NCBI RefSeq assembly: GCF_009733845.1
Contig: NZ_WNXZ01000011.1
Coordinates: 1-54,689 of the forward strand
Direction of reading: 5' to 3'
DNA length: 54,689 nucleotides
Source: Pseudactinotalea terrae
Lineage (GTDB): Bacteria; Actinomycetota; Actinomycetes; Actinomycetales; Beutenbergiaceae
Under the pieces are notes generated by a model that was not told the origin of the DNA, made no database searches, and saw only the letters and a program-made list of their open reading frames with translations. Both the position numbers and the translations under genes were made by a program. This document shows, piece after piece, positions 44,685-54,689 of the stretch. Numbering within the stretch: position 1 is the stretch's first letter; the number at the start of each line of letters is the position of its first letter.

Positions 44685-46919
44685 ATGGAGGGTCCCGAGA
44701 TCCAGTTCGCCGAGGCCGTCATCGACAACGGCACCTTCGGCACGCGCACCATCCGCTTCGAGACCGGTCGGCTGGCCAAGCAGGCCGGCGGCGCGGTCGT
44801 CGTCTACCTCGACGAGGAGACGACCGTCCTGTCGACCACCACGGCGGGCAGGCACCCCCGTGAAGGCTTCGACTTCTTCCCGCTGACGGTCGACGTGGAA
44901 GAGCGTCAGTACGCCGCGGGCAAGATCCCCGGCTCGTTCTTCCGCCGCGAGGGCCGCCCCTCGACCGAGGCGATCCTGGCCTGCCGCCTGATCGACCGCC
45001 CGCTGCGCCCGCTGTTCGTCAAGGGCCTGCGCAACGAGGTCCAGGTCGTCGAGACGGTGCTCTCGATCCACCCCGACGACGCCTACGACGTGGTCGCCAT
45101 CAACGGCGCCTCGATCTCCACGCAGATCTCCGGTCTGCCGTTCTCCGGCCCGGTCGGCGCCGTCCGCATCGCGCTGATCGACGGTCAGTGGGTCGCGTTC
45201 CCGCGTTACTCCGAGCTGGAGCGGGCCGTCTTCTCGATGGTCGTCGCGGGCCGGATCGTCGGCGACGATGTCGCGATCGCCATGATCGAGGCCGAGGCCA
45301 CCGACAACGCCTGGACGCTCATGAAGGAGCAGGGCGTCGGAGCCCCGACCGAGGAGATCGTGGCCGAGGGCCTCGAGGCCGCCAAGGCGCCGATCCGGGT
45401 GCTGGCCGAGGCGCAGCTCGACCTCGCGGGTCGCGTCGCCAAGGAGGTCCAGGAGTTCCCGCTGTTCCCGGACTACGCCGACGACGCCTACGCCGCCGTC
45501 GAGTCCGAGGTCACCAGCGCGCTCGAGGAGGCGCTGAGCATCGCGGGCAAGCAGGAGCGGGAGAACCGCCTCGACGAGATCAAGGACGCCATGATCGGCG
45601 CCCTGCAGGCAGGCTTCGACGGTCGCGAGAAGGAGCTGCACGCCGCGTACCGCAGCGTGCAGAAGAAGCTGATCCGCCGCCGGATCATCTCCGACGGCTT
45701 CCGCATCGACGGCCGCGGCCTGCGGGACATCCGCACCCTGTCCGCCGAGGTGGAGGTGCTTCCTCGCGTGCACGGCTCGGCGCTGTTCGAGCGCGGCGAG
45801 ACCCAGATCATGGGTGTCACCACGCTGAACATGCTCAAGATGGAGCAGCAGCTCGACACGCTGTCGCCCCAGACGCGCAAGCGCTACATGCACAACTACA
45901 ACTTCCCGCCCTACTCGACCGGTGAGACCGGCCGCGTCGGGTCGCCGAAGCGTCGCGAGATCGGCCACGGTGCGCTCGCCGAGCGCGCGATCATGCCGGT
46001 GCTGCCTTCGCGTGACGAGTTCCCCTACGCGATCCGTCAGGTCAGCGAGGCGCTGGGCTCCAACGGCTCGACCTCGATGGGATCGGTGTGCGCGTCCACG
46101 CTGTCGCTGCTGAACGCCGGTGTGCCGCTGCGCGCCCCGGTCGCCGGCATCGCGATGGGTCTGGTCAGCGAGGAGATCGACGGCGAGACCAAGTTCGCGG
46201 CTCTCACCGACATCCTCGGTGCCGAGGACGCGTTCGGCGACATGGACTTCAAGGTCGCCGGTACCCGTGAGTTCGTGACCGCGATCCAGCTCGACACCAA
46301 GCTGGAAGGCATCCCCGCCTCGGTGCTCGCCTCGGCGCTCACCCAGGCCAAGGAGGCCCGCCTCCACATCCTGGACGTCATGGCCGAGGCCATCGACTCC
46401 CCGGACGAGATGGCTCCGACCGCGCCGCGCGTCATCACCGTCAAGGTCCCCGTCGACAAGATCGGTGAGGTCATCGGCCCCAAGGGCAAGATGATCAACC
46501 AGATCCAGGACGACACGGGCGCCGACATCTCGATCGAGGACGACGGCACCGTGTTCATCGGCGCGACCGACGGACCGTCGGCCGAGGCCGCGCGGCAGGC
46601 GATCAACGCCATCGCGAACCCGCACATGCCGGAGATCGGCGAGCGCTTCGTCGGCACGGTCGTCAAGACCACGTCGTTCGGCGCGTTCATCTCGCTCAGC
46701 CCGGGCAAGGACGGCCTGCTGCACATCAGCCAGGTCCGTCGTCTGGTCGGCGGCAAGCGGATCGAGGCGGTCGAGGACGTGCTCAGCGTGGGTCAGAAGG
46801 TCCAGGTCGAGCTCGCCGAGATCGATCCGCGCGGGAAGCTCTCGCTTCACGCCGTGGTCGAGGAGGACGACGCTGCCGAGCGCACAGCCGACGAGGCCGA
46901 CGAGTCGGTCGAGGCCTGA
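44685..46919 (+). CDS. pnp: Polyribonucleotide nucleotidyltransferase (PNPase)
   Basis: PNPase (744 aa) degrades RNA 3'-to-5' by phosphorolysis and can add tails. Two RNase PH-like domains (about residues 10-230 and 330-560; [11 protein letters not shown] and the catalytic region [28 protein letters not shown]) are joined by a helical domain. KH ([29 protein letters not shown]) and S1 ([28 protein letters not shown]) domains follow. ATG 44685 follows GAAGGAGG by about 6 nt. The rpsO-pnp order is nearly universal. Confidence 0.97.
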   Translation: MEGPEIQFAEAVIDNGTFGTRTIRFETGRLAKQAGGAVVVYLDEETTVLSTTTAGRHPREGFDFFPLTVDVEERQYAAGKIPGSFFRREGRPSTEAILACRLIDRPLRPLFVKGLRNEVQVVETVLSIHPDDAYDVVAINGASISTQISGLPFSGPVGAVRIALIDGQWVAFPRYSELERAVFSMVVAGRIVGDDVAIAMIEAEATDNAWTLMKEQGVGAPTEEIVAEGLEAAKAPIRVLAEAQLDLAGRVAKEVQEFPLFPDYADDAYAAVESEVTSALEEALSIAGKQERENRLDEIKDAMIGALQAGFDGREKELHAAYRSVQKKLIRRRIISDGFRIDGRGLRDIRTLSAEVEVLPRVHGSALFERGETQIMGVTTLNMLKMEQQLDTLSPQTRKRYMHNYNFPPYSTGETGRVGSPKRREIGHGALAERAIMPVLPSRDEFPYAIRQVSEALGSNGSTSMGSVCASTLSLLNAGVPLRAPVAGIAMGLVSEEIDGETKFAALTDILGAEDAFGDMDFKVAGTREFVTAIQLDTKLEGIPASVLASALTQAKEARLHILDVMAEAIDSPDEMAPTAPRVITVKVPVDKIGEVIGPKGKMINQIQDDTGADISIEDDGTVFIGATDGPSAEAARQAINAIANPHMPEIGERFVGTVVKTTSFGAFISLSPGKDGLLHISQVRRLVGGKRIEAVEDVLSVGQKVQVELAEIDPRGKLSLHAVVEEDDAAERTADEADESVEA

Positions 46920-46928
46920 TCGGCCTCC

Positions 46929-48290
46929 ATGCCTGAGCTGATCCTCGGCCCGGCCGGTCAGCCGGACACCGAGCTGACCATCGAGGCCGGCGACGGTTCG
47001 GGGACGGTGCGCCGCTCCGTCCTACCTGGTGGGGTCCGAGTGCTGACCGAGGCGATGCCCGGTCAGCGCTCGGCCGCCATCGGGGCGTGGGTGGGCGTCG
47101 GCTCTCGTGACGAGAGCGACGGTCACCACGGCTCGACCCACTTCCTCGAGCACCTGCTGTTCAAGGGCACCCCGAGCCGATCGGCGATGGAGATCGCCTC
47201 GGCTTTCGACGCCGTGGGCGGTGAGGTCAACGCCGCCACCGGCAAGGAGCACACCTGCTACTACGCCCGGGTGCTCGATGCCGACCTGCCCATGTCGACC
47301 GACGTCATCATCGACATGGTCACCTCCTCGCTGCTCGATGCCGATGAGTTCGAGAGCGAGCGCGGCGTCATCCTCGAAGAGATCGCGATGAACGAGGACG
47401 ACCCGACCGACGTCGTGCACGAGCGGTTCGCGGGCGCCGTCTTCGGCGAGCACCCGCTGGGCCGCCCGATCGGCGGAACGCCTACGACGATCCAGTCCGT
47501 GCCCCGCGCGGCCGTGCTCGATCACTACCGGCGCACGTACAACCCCGCCGAGCTGGTCGTCACCGCTGCCGGCGGTGTGGACCACGACACGCTCTGCGAC
47601 CAGGTCCTGGAGGCCGTCGAGGCCGGCGGGTGGTCGCTCGAGCAGGGTGCCCACCCCGCCGGCCGGCGGCATCCCGGTGATGTCACGGCGGTCCCGACCG
47701 AGGGCACCGCGCTGACGGTGTCCCGCCCCACCGAGCAGGCGAACGTGGTGCTCGGGGGGCTCGGCCTGGTCGCCGGTGACGAGCGCCGGTTCGCGATGAG
47801 TGTGCTCAACGCGATCCTCGGCGGCTCGATGAGCTCGCGCCTGTTCCAGGAGGTCCGTGAGAAGCGTGGCCTCGCCTACTCGGTGTACTCGTTCGCCTCG
47901 GGCTACGCCGACGCGGGCCTGTTCGGCCTGTACGCCGGCTGCGCGCCCGGCAAGGTGGACGCCGTCGTCGAGATCCTCGCCGACCAGCTCGAGCGGCTCG
48001 CGGCCGAGCTTGTCGACGGCGCTGAGCTGCAGCGGGGTATCGGCCAGGTGTGCGGCGGACTGGTGCTGGGCCTGGAGGACTCCGGCTCGCGCATGTCCCG
48101 GCTGGGGCGCGCCGAGCTGACGCTCGGGGAGTTCACCACCGTCGAGGAGAACCTCGCCAAGATCCAGGCTGTGACCGCCGACGACGTTCGTGCGTTGGCC
48201 GCCGAGCTCACCTCGCTGCCTCGTCACCTCGTGATCGTCGGGCCGTACCAGGACGACGTCGCCACCCGACTGCTCCCCGTCCTCGCCTGA
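46929..48290 (+). CDS. M16 family zinc metallopeptidase
   Basis: This 453-aa protein is a pitrilysin/M16 peptidase, like the mitochondrial processing peptidase beta-type. The inverted zinc motif HFLEH is in STHFLEHLLFKGT, with the third ligand Glu in the ESERGVILEEIAM helix. The M16C-like C-terminal part has VREKRGLAYSVYSF. It follows pnp by 9 nt, an arrangement conserved in many Gram-positives. Substrates are unknown. The stop codon is inside a hairpin shared with the convergent LysR gene. Confidence 0.93.
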   Translation: MPELILGPAGQPDTELTIEAGDGSGTVRRSVLPGGVRVLTEAMPGQRSAAIGAWVGVGSRDESDGHHGSTHFLEHLLFKGTPSRSAMEIASAFDAVGGEVNAATGKEHTCYYARVLDADLPMSTDVIIDMVTSSLLDADEFESERGVILEEIAMNEDDPTDVVHERFAGAVFGEHPLGRPIGGTPTTIQSVPRAAVLDHYRRTYNPAELVVTAAGGVDHDTLCDQVLEAVEAGGWSLEQGAHPAGRRHPGDVTAVPTEGTALTVSRPTEQANVVLGGLGLVAGDERRFAMSVLNAILGGSMSSRLFQEVREKRGLAYSVYSFASGYADAGLFGLYAGCAPGKVDAVVEILADQLERLAAELVDGAELQRGIGQVCGGLVLGLEDSGSRMSRLGRAELTLGEFTTVEENLAKIQAVTADDVRALAAELTSLPRHLVIVGPYQDDVATRLLPVLA

Positions 48291-48310
48291 GCCGAGGGCC
48301 CGGGGCTCAG
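48287..48310. terminator. Bidirectional terminator containing both stop codons
   Basis: CTGAGCC (48287-48293) pairs perfectly with GGCTCAG (48304-48310). The TGA of the M16 gene and the stop of the convergent LysR gene (TCA on the plus strand, 48307-48309) both lie in the stem, so one hairpin can serve both genes. Confidence 0.6.
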
Positions 48311-49155
48311 CTCGCTGGGCGGTGTCGCAGGATCGCCGTCGTGAGCGCCTCGATCGGTGCGCGCTCGGTCAGCGGGTTGGCGAGCAGCGTGAGATCGACG
48401 TCCCCGAGTGCGGGTAGGTCTGGGCCGGGGGACAGCACCTGGAGGTCCGCTGGTACCAGCGATGCCGGGAACGGGGCGATGCCCAGCCCGGCACGGACCG
48501 CGGCGAGCACGCCGTTGACCTCGAGGACCTTGCACGTGATGCGCCAGGTGCGGCCGGCCTCGGCGAGCACCCGGGTCGCCGTGAGGCGGCTGAGCGAGGG
48601 CGCCGAGTAGGCGACGAGCGGGATCGGCTCGTCCGGCACGAGTCGGGTGCCCGGGATCGCGACCCACACGAGCGGGTCGCGGCGCACGAGGGTGCCCGTG
48701 GTGGTGCCTGGCGCCTCCTTGACGAAGACCAGGTCGAGCTGGTTGGCGTCCAGCCGGCGCCGGAGCATCGACGTCTGGCCGACGGTCAGGTCGAGCTGGA
48801 TCGAGGGGTGCAGCTGTCGGAAGGCGCGCAGCACGCCGGGGAGCTGGGCGAGCGCGAGGTCGTCCGCGGCGCCGAAGCGCAGCCGACCGGTCATCGTGGG
48901 GGAGGCGAAGTAGGCCTCGGCCTCTTCGTGCGCAGCGAGGATCGTGCGCGCGAACCCCGCCATCGCCTCACCGTGCTCGGTCAGTCGGACCGAGTGGGTG
49001 TCGCGGTTGAGCAACGGCCGCTCGGCGGCCTGCTCCAGCCGCTTGATCTGCTGGCTGACGCTCGGCTGACTCACGCCGAGCAGGTGCGCGGCTCGCGTGA
49101 AGCTCAGGGTCGAGGTGACCGCGAGGAAGGTGCGGAGGTGCTGTGGCTCGAACAC
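48307..49155 (-). CDS. LysR-family transcriptional regulator
   Basis: This 282-aa regulator has an N-terminal winged HTH (MFEPQHLRTFLAVTSTLSFTRAAHLLGVSQPSVSQQIKRLE) and a substrate-binding domain from about residue 90 (GRLRFGAADDLALAQLPGVLRAFRQLHP). GAGGTGG lies before the GTG start on the minus strand. It is divergent from an MFS transporter with 129 bp between them, the usual arrangement for a LysR activator and its target. The effector is unknown. Confidence 0.93.
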   Translation of the reverse strand: MFEPQHLRTFLAVTSTLSFTRAAHLLGVSQPSVSQQIKRLEQAAERPLLNRDTHSVRLTEHGEAMAGFARTILAAHEEAEAYFASPTMTGRLRFGAADDLALAQLPGVLRAFRQLHPSIQLDLTVGQTSMLRRRLDANQLDLVFVKEAPGTTTGTLVRRDPLVWVAIPGTRLVPDEPIPLVAYSAPSLSRLTATRVLAEAGRTWRITCKVLEVNGVLAAVRAGLGIAPFPASLVPADLQVLSPGPDLPALGDVDLTLLANPLTERAPIEALTTAILRHRPAS

Positions 49156-49284
49156 GAGTCCACCTCTCTGAGACGCTCATCACAGGGGATTATCACGACT
49201 ATAGGGCGGATAAGTCTGGTCGCTAGCGTCGACGACGGTACCCTCAAAACTCGAAACGTTACGACTCGAGACTTCCAGGAACCC

Positions 49285-50628
49285 GTGACCGTCGCTGCGC
49301 CCCGCCCACACCTCTCCTTCGATGCACTCCGGTCCGCGCCACGGCGCGGCATCGTCCGCACCTTTCCAGCGCTGCGGGAGTCGAACTACCGGCTCTACGT
49401 GGCCTCGCAGCTCCTCACGAACCCCGGCGGCTGGATGCAGCGGATCGCCCAGGACTGGCTGATCCTGCAGCTGTCGGGGAACGTGGCTCTCGTCGGCCTG
49501 ACGGTGACGTTGCAGCTGGGTCCCATGCTGCTGTTCGGGCTGTGGGGCGGCGTCCTCGCCGACCGGTACAGCAAGCGCGCGATCCTGGCGATCACCCAGT
49601 CGATCTTCGCTGCCTCCGCGCTCACCCTCGGTGTGCTCGTGGTCACGGGTGCGGTGCAGCCCTGGCACATCCTGCTCAGCGCCTTCATCCTGGGTCTCGC
49701 CACCGTGCCGGACAACCCGGCACGGCAGGCTTTCGTCGTCGAGGTCGCCGGAGGTGACAACCTCCGCAACGCGATCAGCCTGAACTCCACGGTGTTCCAG
49801 CTGGGCGGTCTGGTCGGGCCCGCGATCGCGGGTGTCGCGATCGCTGCCTGGGGCGAGGGTCCCGCGTTCCTCATCAACGCGGCTGCGGGCGTGGTGGCGG
49901 TGATGCTGCTGGCGAAGATGGACGCCTCGAAGCTGTCCCCGGCGCCGCGTGTCGCACGCGAGAAGGGACAGCTCAAGGCCGGTCTCGTGCACGTTCGTCA
50001 GAGCCCGGAGATCATGTGGACCGTGGTGCTGATCGGCTTCGTGGCGCTCACCGGCATCAACCTGGCCACCGTGCTGTCCGCCTACGCCGACAACGTGTTC
50101 CGCTCCGGAGCCGGTGGGTACGGGCTGCTGAGCGCCTCCGTGGCCGCCGGAGCCGTGATCGGCTCGATCGCCTCGGCGCGGCGCGCGCGGGTGGGGCTGC
50201 GTCAGCTCGTGTACCTGGCCATGGCGCTGGGTGCGCTGCAGGTGGTCGCTGCCCTCGTGGGCGTGCAGGTGCTGTTCGTCGTGGTGCTGGTGGCCGTCGG
50301 AGCGGTGGCGCTGTACTACCTGACCGGTGGCAACACGCTCATCCAGACGACGGTCTCGCCGTCGATGCGCGGCCGCGTGATGGCGGTCTACATCATGGTC
50401 TTCTTCGGTGCGCAGGCGATCTCGGGAACCCTCATCGGGTTCGTCGCCGACCACTCAGGTGCCCAGCTGGCCATGGTGGTCACCGGCCTCGGTCCGCTGC
50501 TGGGTGCGGCGCTGGTCGGAGCGATCCTGGCCCACCGCCGTGGGCTGCGACCGCGGCTCATCCTGCACGACAGGCCGGGCCGAGGATTCGTGTACGTGCG
50601 ACCCCGTGAGATGCAACGCGCCGCCTGA
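49285..50628 (+). CDS. MFS transporter (MFS_3/EntS-like)
   Basis: This 447-aa membrane protein has about 12 helices and the MFS_3 pattern: [32 protein letters not shown], then [17 protein letters not shown], which holds the cytoplasmic loop motif, and [21 protein letters not shown]. The branch includes drug and siderophore exporters, but the substrate is not predictable. I chose GTG 49285, with AGGAA 5 nt upstream, over long in-frame extensions into the antisense of the LysR gene. The divergent LysR regulator probably controls it; the spacer has AT-rich motifs (TTATC... GATAA around 49190-49212) that could be its site. Confidence 0.9.
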   Translation: MTVAAPRPHLSFDALRSAPRRGIVRTFPALRESNYRLYVASQLLTNPGGWMQRIAQDWLILQLSGNVALVGLTVTLQLGPMLLFGLWGGVLADRYSKRAILAITQSIFAASALTLGVLVVTGAVQPWHILLSAFILGLATVPDNPARQAFVVEVAGGDNLRNAISLNSTVFQLGGLVGPAIAGVAIAAWGEGPAFLINAAAGVVAVMLLAKMDASKLSPAPRVAREKGQLKAGLVHVRQSPEIMWTVVLIGFVALTGINLATVLSAYADNVFRSGAGGYGLLSASVAAGAVIGSIASARRARVGLRQLVYLAMALGALQVVAALVGVQVLFVVVLVAVGAVALYYLTGGNTLIQTTVSPSMRGRVMAVYIMVFFGAQAISGTLIGFVADHSGAQLAMVVTGLGPLLGAALVGAILAHRRGLRPRLILHDRPGRGFVYVRPREMQRAA

Positions 50629-50707
50629 TCGAGACGCAGCGTGTGGCGTTCGCCACACAGGGCAGATCGACCGGGTCCGTGGCAGCAGAGGCATCAGCGC
50701 CGGTTGT

Positions 50708-50713
50708 TACTCT
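50708..50713 (+). promoter_or_regulatory. -10 element of leaderless yqhA-like gene
   Basis: TACTCT ends 7 nt before GTG 50721 with no ribosome binding site between. Confidence 0.5.
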
Positions 50714-50720
50714 TCCCGCC

Positions 50721-51326
50721 GTGACATCGTCCCCCTCGCAGCCGCAGCGTCCGATCGCTCCGCTCGGCCACCTCATTTTCCTGTCGCGCTGGCTGCAGGC
50801 TCCGCTCTATCTCGGCCTGATCGTCGCGCAGCTCGTCTACGTGTGGCAGTTCATGGTCGAGCTCTGGCACCTGATCCACGACGTCATCCTCGACCCGACC
50901 CACATGAACGAGGCCACCACGATGCTGGCGGTCCTCGGGCTGGTGGACGTCGTGATGATCTCGAACCTGTTGATCATGGTGATCGTGGGTGGTTACGAGA
51001 CCTTCGTCTCCCGACTGCGGATCGACGGGCACCCCGATCAGCCCGAGTGGCTCAGCCACGTCAACGCGAACGTGCTCAAGACCAAGCTCGCGATGAGCAT
51101 CATCGGCATCAGCTCGATCCATCTCCTTCGGACATTCATCGCCTCAGGCCAGACGATCGAAGGTGTCGACCCGCCGACGCCCGACGACATGATGTGGCAG
51201 ACGATCATCCACCTCGCCTTCATCGTGTCTGCGATGGCGTTGGCGTGGATCGACCGGATGTCGCTCACCGCGCACCAGCGCGCGGCGAACGCCAAGACTG
51301 ACGCCGAGGTCGCGGCCGAGCACTGA
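50721..51326 (+). CDS. YqhA/UPF0114 family membrane protein
   Basis: This 201-aa integral membrane protein belongs to the YqhA family (TIGR00645-like). It has about four hydrophobic helices: [72 protein letters not shown] and [19 protein letters not shown]. Residues GYETFVSRL are highly conserved in the family. The function is unknown. The leaderless start at GTG 50721 avoids an upstream extension over 78 nt. Confidence 0.9.
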   Translation: MTSSPSQPQRPIAPLGHLIFLSRWLQAPLYLGLIVAQLVYVWQFMVELWHLIHDVILDPTHMNEATTMLAVLGLVDVVMISNLLIMVIVGGYETFVSRLRIDGHPDQPEWLSHVNANVLKTKLAMSIIGISSIHLLRTFIASGQTIEGVDPPTPDDMMWQTIIHLAFIVSAMALAWIDRMSLTAHQRAANAKTDAEVAAEH

Positions 51327-51367
51327 GTCGCGGATGGCGCGAGCCTCACGGTGTCGGTGCCCGCCGA

Positions 51368-51373
51368 TAGCGT
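51368..51373 (+). promoter_or_regulatory. -10 element of leaderless DinB-like gene
   Basis: TAGCGT ends 6 nt before ATG 51380, the same hexamer and spacing as at 22477-22482. Confidence 0.55.
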
Positions 51374-51379
51374 CGGTGC

Positions 51380-51934
51380 ATGACGATCAACGAAGAGTCA
51401 CGTGAGCTCGAGGACCTGATCGAGGCGTTGGCCCGGCACCGGGGATTCCTGCGTCAGACGCTGGCGGGTGTCACGGACCAGCAGGCGGGGGAGCGGTCCA
51501 CGGTCAGCGCGCTCTGCCTCGGAGGGCTGGTCAAGCACGTCGCCGCCACCGAGAAGAGCTGGATGGAGTTCGCGGTCCACGGTGAGCAGCATCCCGAGGA
51601 CCCGGTCGACTGGGGCGCCATCGACTGGTCCGACCCTTCACCCGACGTGCTCGCGTTCGTCGCGGCCCGCGAGGCCGAGTTCGCGATGGGTCCGGGCGAG
51701 ACCGTTGCAGGCGTGCTCGCGATGTACGAGCAGGTCGCGGCCGAGACCGAGCAGACCCTGCGCAGCCTCGACCTCAACACCTCTCACCCGCTTCCCGCGG
51801 CGCCATGGTTCGAGCCCGGAGCGGAGTGGACCGTGCGCCGCACGATGATCCACATCGTGGCTGAGACGGCCCAGCACGCCGGCCACGCCGACATCATCCG
51901 TGAGGCGATCGACGGCGCCAAGACGATGGGCTGA
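51380..51934 (+). CDS. DinB superfamily protein (DUF664-like)
   Basis: This 184-aa four-helix-bundle protein belongs to the DinB/DUF664 superfamily, which includes mycothiol-dependent metalloenzymes. Metal ligands are likely the His in LVKHVAATE and the two in HIVAETAQHAGHADIIREAIDGA. Actinobacterial DUF664 proteins are often maleylpyruvate isomerase-like or thiol transferases. No enzyme reaction is assigned. It converges with dapB with 11 bp between them. Confidence 0.88.
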   Translation: MTINEESRELEDLIEALARHRGFLRQTLAGVTDQQAGERSTVSALCLGGLVKHVAATEKSWMEFAVHGEQHPEDPVDWGAIDWSDPSPDVLAFVAAREAEFAMGPGETVAGVLAMYEQVAAETEQTLRSLDLNTSHPLPAAPWFEPGAEWTVRRTMIHIVAETAQHAGHADIIREAIDGAKTMG

Positions 51935-51945
51935 GCGCCGCTCGC

Positions 51946-53071
<1,126 letters not shown>

Positions 53072-53110
53072 GGGACCAGCGTAGGACCGCGGCAGCGACG
53101 TTCCCACGCC

Positions 53111-53116
53111 TACGCT
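53111..53116 (+). promoter_or_regulatory. -10 element of leaderless LysR-type substrate-binding gene
   Basis: TACGCT ends 6 nt before GTG 53123; the region is shared with the divergent DUF5997 gene. Confidence 0.45.
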
Positions 53117-53122
53117 GGAGTG

Positions 53123-53944
53123 GTGGACAACCCAGGGCCTGCTGACGATCACGCCGTGGATCCCGGTTTTCGCCTCGGCTTCGTGCCGGGCGTGACCCCC
53201 GCGAAGTGGGCAGGAATCTGGCAGCAGCGCCACCGGGGTGTCCGGCTCGAGCTGGTCCCGATCTCCGCGGACCAGGCGGCGCAAGCCGTGATCGACGGTG
53301 ATCTCGATGCAGCGATCCTCCGGCCGCCGGTCGACCGGGATGTGCTGCACGCGATCGTCCTGTACACCGAGGAGCCCGTGGTCGTGGTCTCTCGCGAGCA
53401 CGCGATCGCTGCCCTCGGGGACGACGAGGCCGTCCAGCCGGATGATCTCGCGGACGACGTGCTGCTGCAGCCTGCCGACGACGTGCTGCTGTGGGCGGGG
53501 CGCCCGGGAGCAGTCGAGGGCGCGCTCGCACCCCCGGGCGAGGCGCCGCGCGAGGTGCCGACGATGACCGTCGAGGCGATCGAGCTCGCGGCGGCCGGGG
53601 TCGGGGTCGTCGTGGTGCCCAGGTCGCTGGCGCGGCTGCACCACCGCAAGGACGTCACCGCGCGAGCGCTGGCACACGCACCCGAGGCGCCGGTCGCGCT
53701 CGCGTGGGCGATCGACCGTGAGGACGAACGTACCGAGGACCTCATCGGGATCGTGCGCGGCCGGACCGTCAACAGCTCGCGCGGGCGGCAACAGCCGGCG
53801 GGTGAGGAGCCTGGGTCGTCGTCGTCGCCGCCGTCGCCGTCACCGCCGCAGCGCGGACAGGCGGCGACACGCGGCGGGCAAGGAGGGCCACGACCGCGGA
53901 GCAAGAGTCGTCAGAAGCCCTCTCGTCGCGGACGGCGACGTTAG
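53123..53944 (+). CDS. LysR substrate-binding domain protein without HTH, with basic tail
   Basis: This 273-aa protein is a LysR-type effector-binding domain on its own: FRLGFVPGVTPAKWAGIWQQRH, LDAAILRPPVDRD and ELAAAGVGVVVVPRSLA, with no helix-turn-helix before it. After about residue 215 it ends in a Ser/Pro-rich, then Arg/Gly/Lys-rich tail (KSRQKPSRRGRRR). The basic end could bind nucleic acid, or be a low-complexity extension. It is paired divergently with DUF5997, as in many actinobacteria. Function unknown. Confidence 0.85.
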   Translation: MDNPGPADDHAVDPGFRLGFVPGVTPAKWAGIWQQRHRGVRLELVPISADQAAQAVIDGDLDAAILRPPVDRDVLHAIVLYTEEPVVVVSREHAIAALGDDEAVQPDDLADDVLLQPADDVLLWAGRPGAVEGALAPPGEAPREVPTMTVEAIELAAAGVGVVVVPRSLARLHHRKDVTARALAHAPEAPVALAWAIDREDERTEDLIGIVRGRTVNSSRGRQQPAGEEPGSSSSPPSPSPPQRGQAATRGGQGGPRPRSKSRQKPSRRGRRR

Positions 53945-53979
53945 GGCGCACAGGGCCGCCCCGGTCGTGTGAGTGGCTC

Positions 53980-54066
53980 GGCAAGCGGCAAGCGGCAAGC
54001 GGCAAGCGGCAAGCGGCAAGCGGCAAGCGGCAAGCGGCAAGCGGCAAGCGGCAAGCGGCAAGCGGC
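53980..54066. repeat. Tandem array of a 7-bp unit (GGCAAGC), 12.4 copies
   Basis: Twelve perfect copies of GGCAAGC followed by three bases. The period of 7 is not a multiple of 3, so copy-number changes would shift any reading frame. Confidence 0.97.
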
Positions 54067-54213
54067 GGGTGGGTGGCTGGACAGCCGTGATCCAGTGCGC
54101 CGTGCCTGGCTCTGCAGCCGCGACCCGGCCGCGTCGGTAGGGCGGCGACGACGCTCGACGCTGCGATGGCCAGCGGGCACCGCCCTTGGGCGGTGCTCGG
54201 GAGGGAGCCTCAA

Positions 54214-54520
54214 GGTCATGGGAGTGCGCGGCCCAGGAGCCGTTCTGGGAGGGCCGTGGGGTCATGGGAGTGCGTGGCCCGGGAGCCGTTCTGGGAGGGC
54301 CGTGGGGTCATGGGAGTGCGTGGCCCGGGAGCCGTTCTGGGAGGGCCGTGGGGTCATGGGAGTGCGTGGCCCGGGAGCCGTTCTGGGAGGGCCGTGGGGT
54401 CATGGGAGTGCGTGGCCTGGGAATCGTCCCGGGGAGGGCCTCGGAGCATCGGAGTGCGCGCCCTGGAGCCGTCGTGGGGATCTTGGGGTCATGGGTCCGT
54501 GCACCCCGGGAGCTGTCCTA
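54214..54520. repeat. Tandem array of a 46-bp unit, about 7 copies
   Basis: Four near-identical 46-bp units start at 54214, 54260, 54306 and 54352 with GGTCATGGGAGTGCG. A fifth starts at 54398 and then diverges, and two degraded copies start at 54443 and 54487. No unique spacers separate them, so it is not a CRISPR array. The unit has no stop codon in any forward frame. Confidence 0.95.
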
Positions 54521-54577
54521 GCCGTCACATCTGTGCTGGTCAGGGCCGTTGTCAGTGGTCGGTGATCTACTTCTCGT

Positions 54578-54689
54578 ATGGATGTTCTACCTCTGGGTCT
54601 GGTCGGTGATGGCGCGTTGCGTGCTGCTGCTGTGGCCGATCGTGAGGTGACTCGGATGGAGGGGGTGCGGCTGGATCATCTGGTGCAGT
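54578..54689 (+). CDS. Start of a probable DUF222/HNH-type protein, truncated by window end
   Basis: The first 37 codons are visible. The residues DGALRAAAVADREVTRMEGVRLDHLVQ resemble the N-terminus of actinobacterial DUF222 proteins, many of which end in an HNH nuclease domain. The HNH part, if present, is outside the window. Codons such as GAT GTT CTA CCT are less GC-rich at third positions than those of neighbours, which fits an accessory or mobile gene. No good ribosome binding site is visible. Confidence is moderate because so little is seen. Confidence 0.5.
   Translation, partial: MDVLPLGLVGDGALRAAAVADREVTRMEGVRLDHLVQ

Larger units (their letters stand above)
53945..54577. other. 633-bp intergenic region dominated by repeats, no credible gene
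   Basis: Apart from the 7-bp and 46-bp arrays I see no gene with a ribosome binding site or recognisable product. The open frames here exist only because the repeats lack stops. Confidence 0.75.

Noticed and set aside
44544-46850. A 768-codon minus-strand frame opposite pnp
   Set aside because: Shadow of pnp codon bias; pnp itself is certain.
54214-54520. CRISPR array
   Set aside because: The 46-bp units are head-to-tail with no unique spacers and no cas genes in view.
53969-54609. Three overlapping forward frames over the repeat arrays
   Set aside because: They exist because neither repeat unit contains a stop; no ribosome binding site, and the frames are equivalent by periodicity.

Overview
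The window is a high-GC (about 70%) chromosomal segment of an actinobacterium, most likely a member of the Micrococcales near Cellulomonadaceae. This is judged from gene order and protein wording, not from a marker phylogeny. Other actinobacterial signs are the fused IF2 glycine-rich domain, DUF4439 beside rimP, DUF5997 beside an HTH-less LysR-type domain, and many apparently leaderless mRNAs with TANNNT placed 6-7 nt before the start codon. No rRNA, tRNA or CRISPR array was seen.

Layout. 1-5669: DNA uptake and recombination genes (YraN end, ComM/YifB, DprA), a two-gene HEAT-repeat/MerR operon behind a MerR-type promoter, then XerC. 5826-13026: an M23-fold secreted protein that looks catalytically degenerate, a cupin-type XRE regulator, a DUF1028 Ntn-hydrolase-like protein and a four-gene peptide ABC transporter. 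The regulator, DUF1028 and ABC genes form an accessory block between the M23 gene and rpsB. 13027-20821: the core run rpsB-tsf-pyrH-frr-cdsA-rlmN-(DivIVA-motif protein)-dxr. 20828-23788: small accessory genes (DUF2695, GNAT, VOC, WYL regulator, a 63-aa hypothetical). 23853-31746: rseP, ispG, DUF4081-GNAT, Fpg/Nei-type glycosylase, proS, a kinase-fold protein and a DUF4439 lipoprotein.

31850-38177: the transcription/translation operon rimP-nusA-ylxR-infB-rbfA-truB. 38186-42504: a second accessory insertion between truB and ribF. It holds a WXG-type/lipase-fold protein with an overlapping partner that resembles EspG only in pattern, a PadR regulator with a long R/G-rich tail, and a secreted DUF4185-like lipoprotein. 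42583-48290: ribF, GNAT, rpsO, pnp and an M16 peptidase. 48307-53944: a divergent LysR/MFS pair, YqhA-like, DinB-like, dapB, DUF5997 and an HTH-less LysR substrate-binding protein. 53945-54577: no credible gene, but two striking tandem repeat arrays (7 bp and 46 bp). A gene resembling DUF222/HNH proteins begins at 54578 and runs off the end.

Most of the window is conserved housekeeping. The MEP isoprenoid genes dxr and ispG flank rseP; pyrH, cdsA and dapB supply nucleotides, lipid and lysine/peptidoglycan precursors; the nusA and rpsO-pnp groups handle transcription, translation and RNA turnover. The more novel material is in the two accessory insertions, the HEAT/MerR operon, several palindromic operators, the structured rpsB leader and the terminal repeats. 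All functions are read from sequence motifs and gene context by eye; no database search was run.
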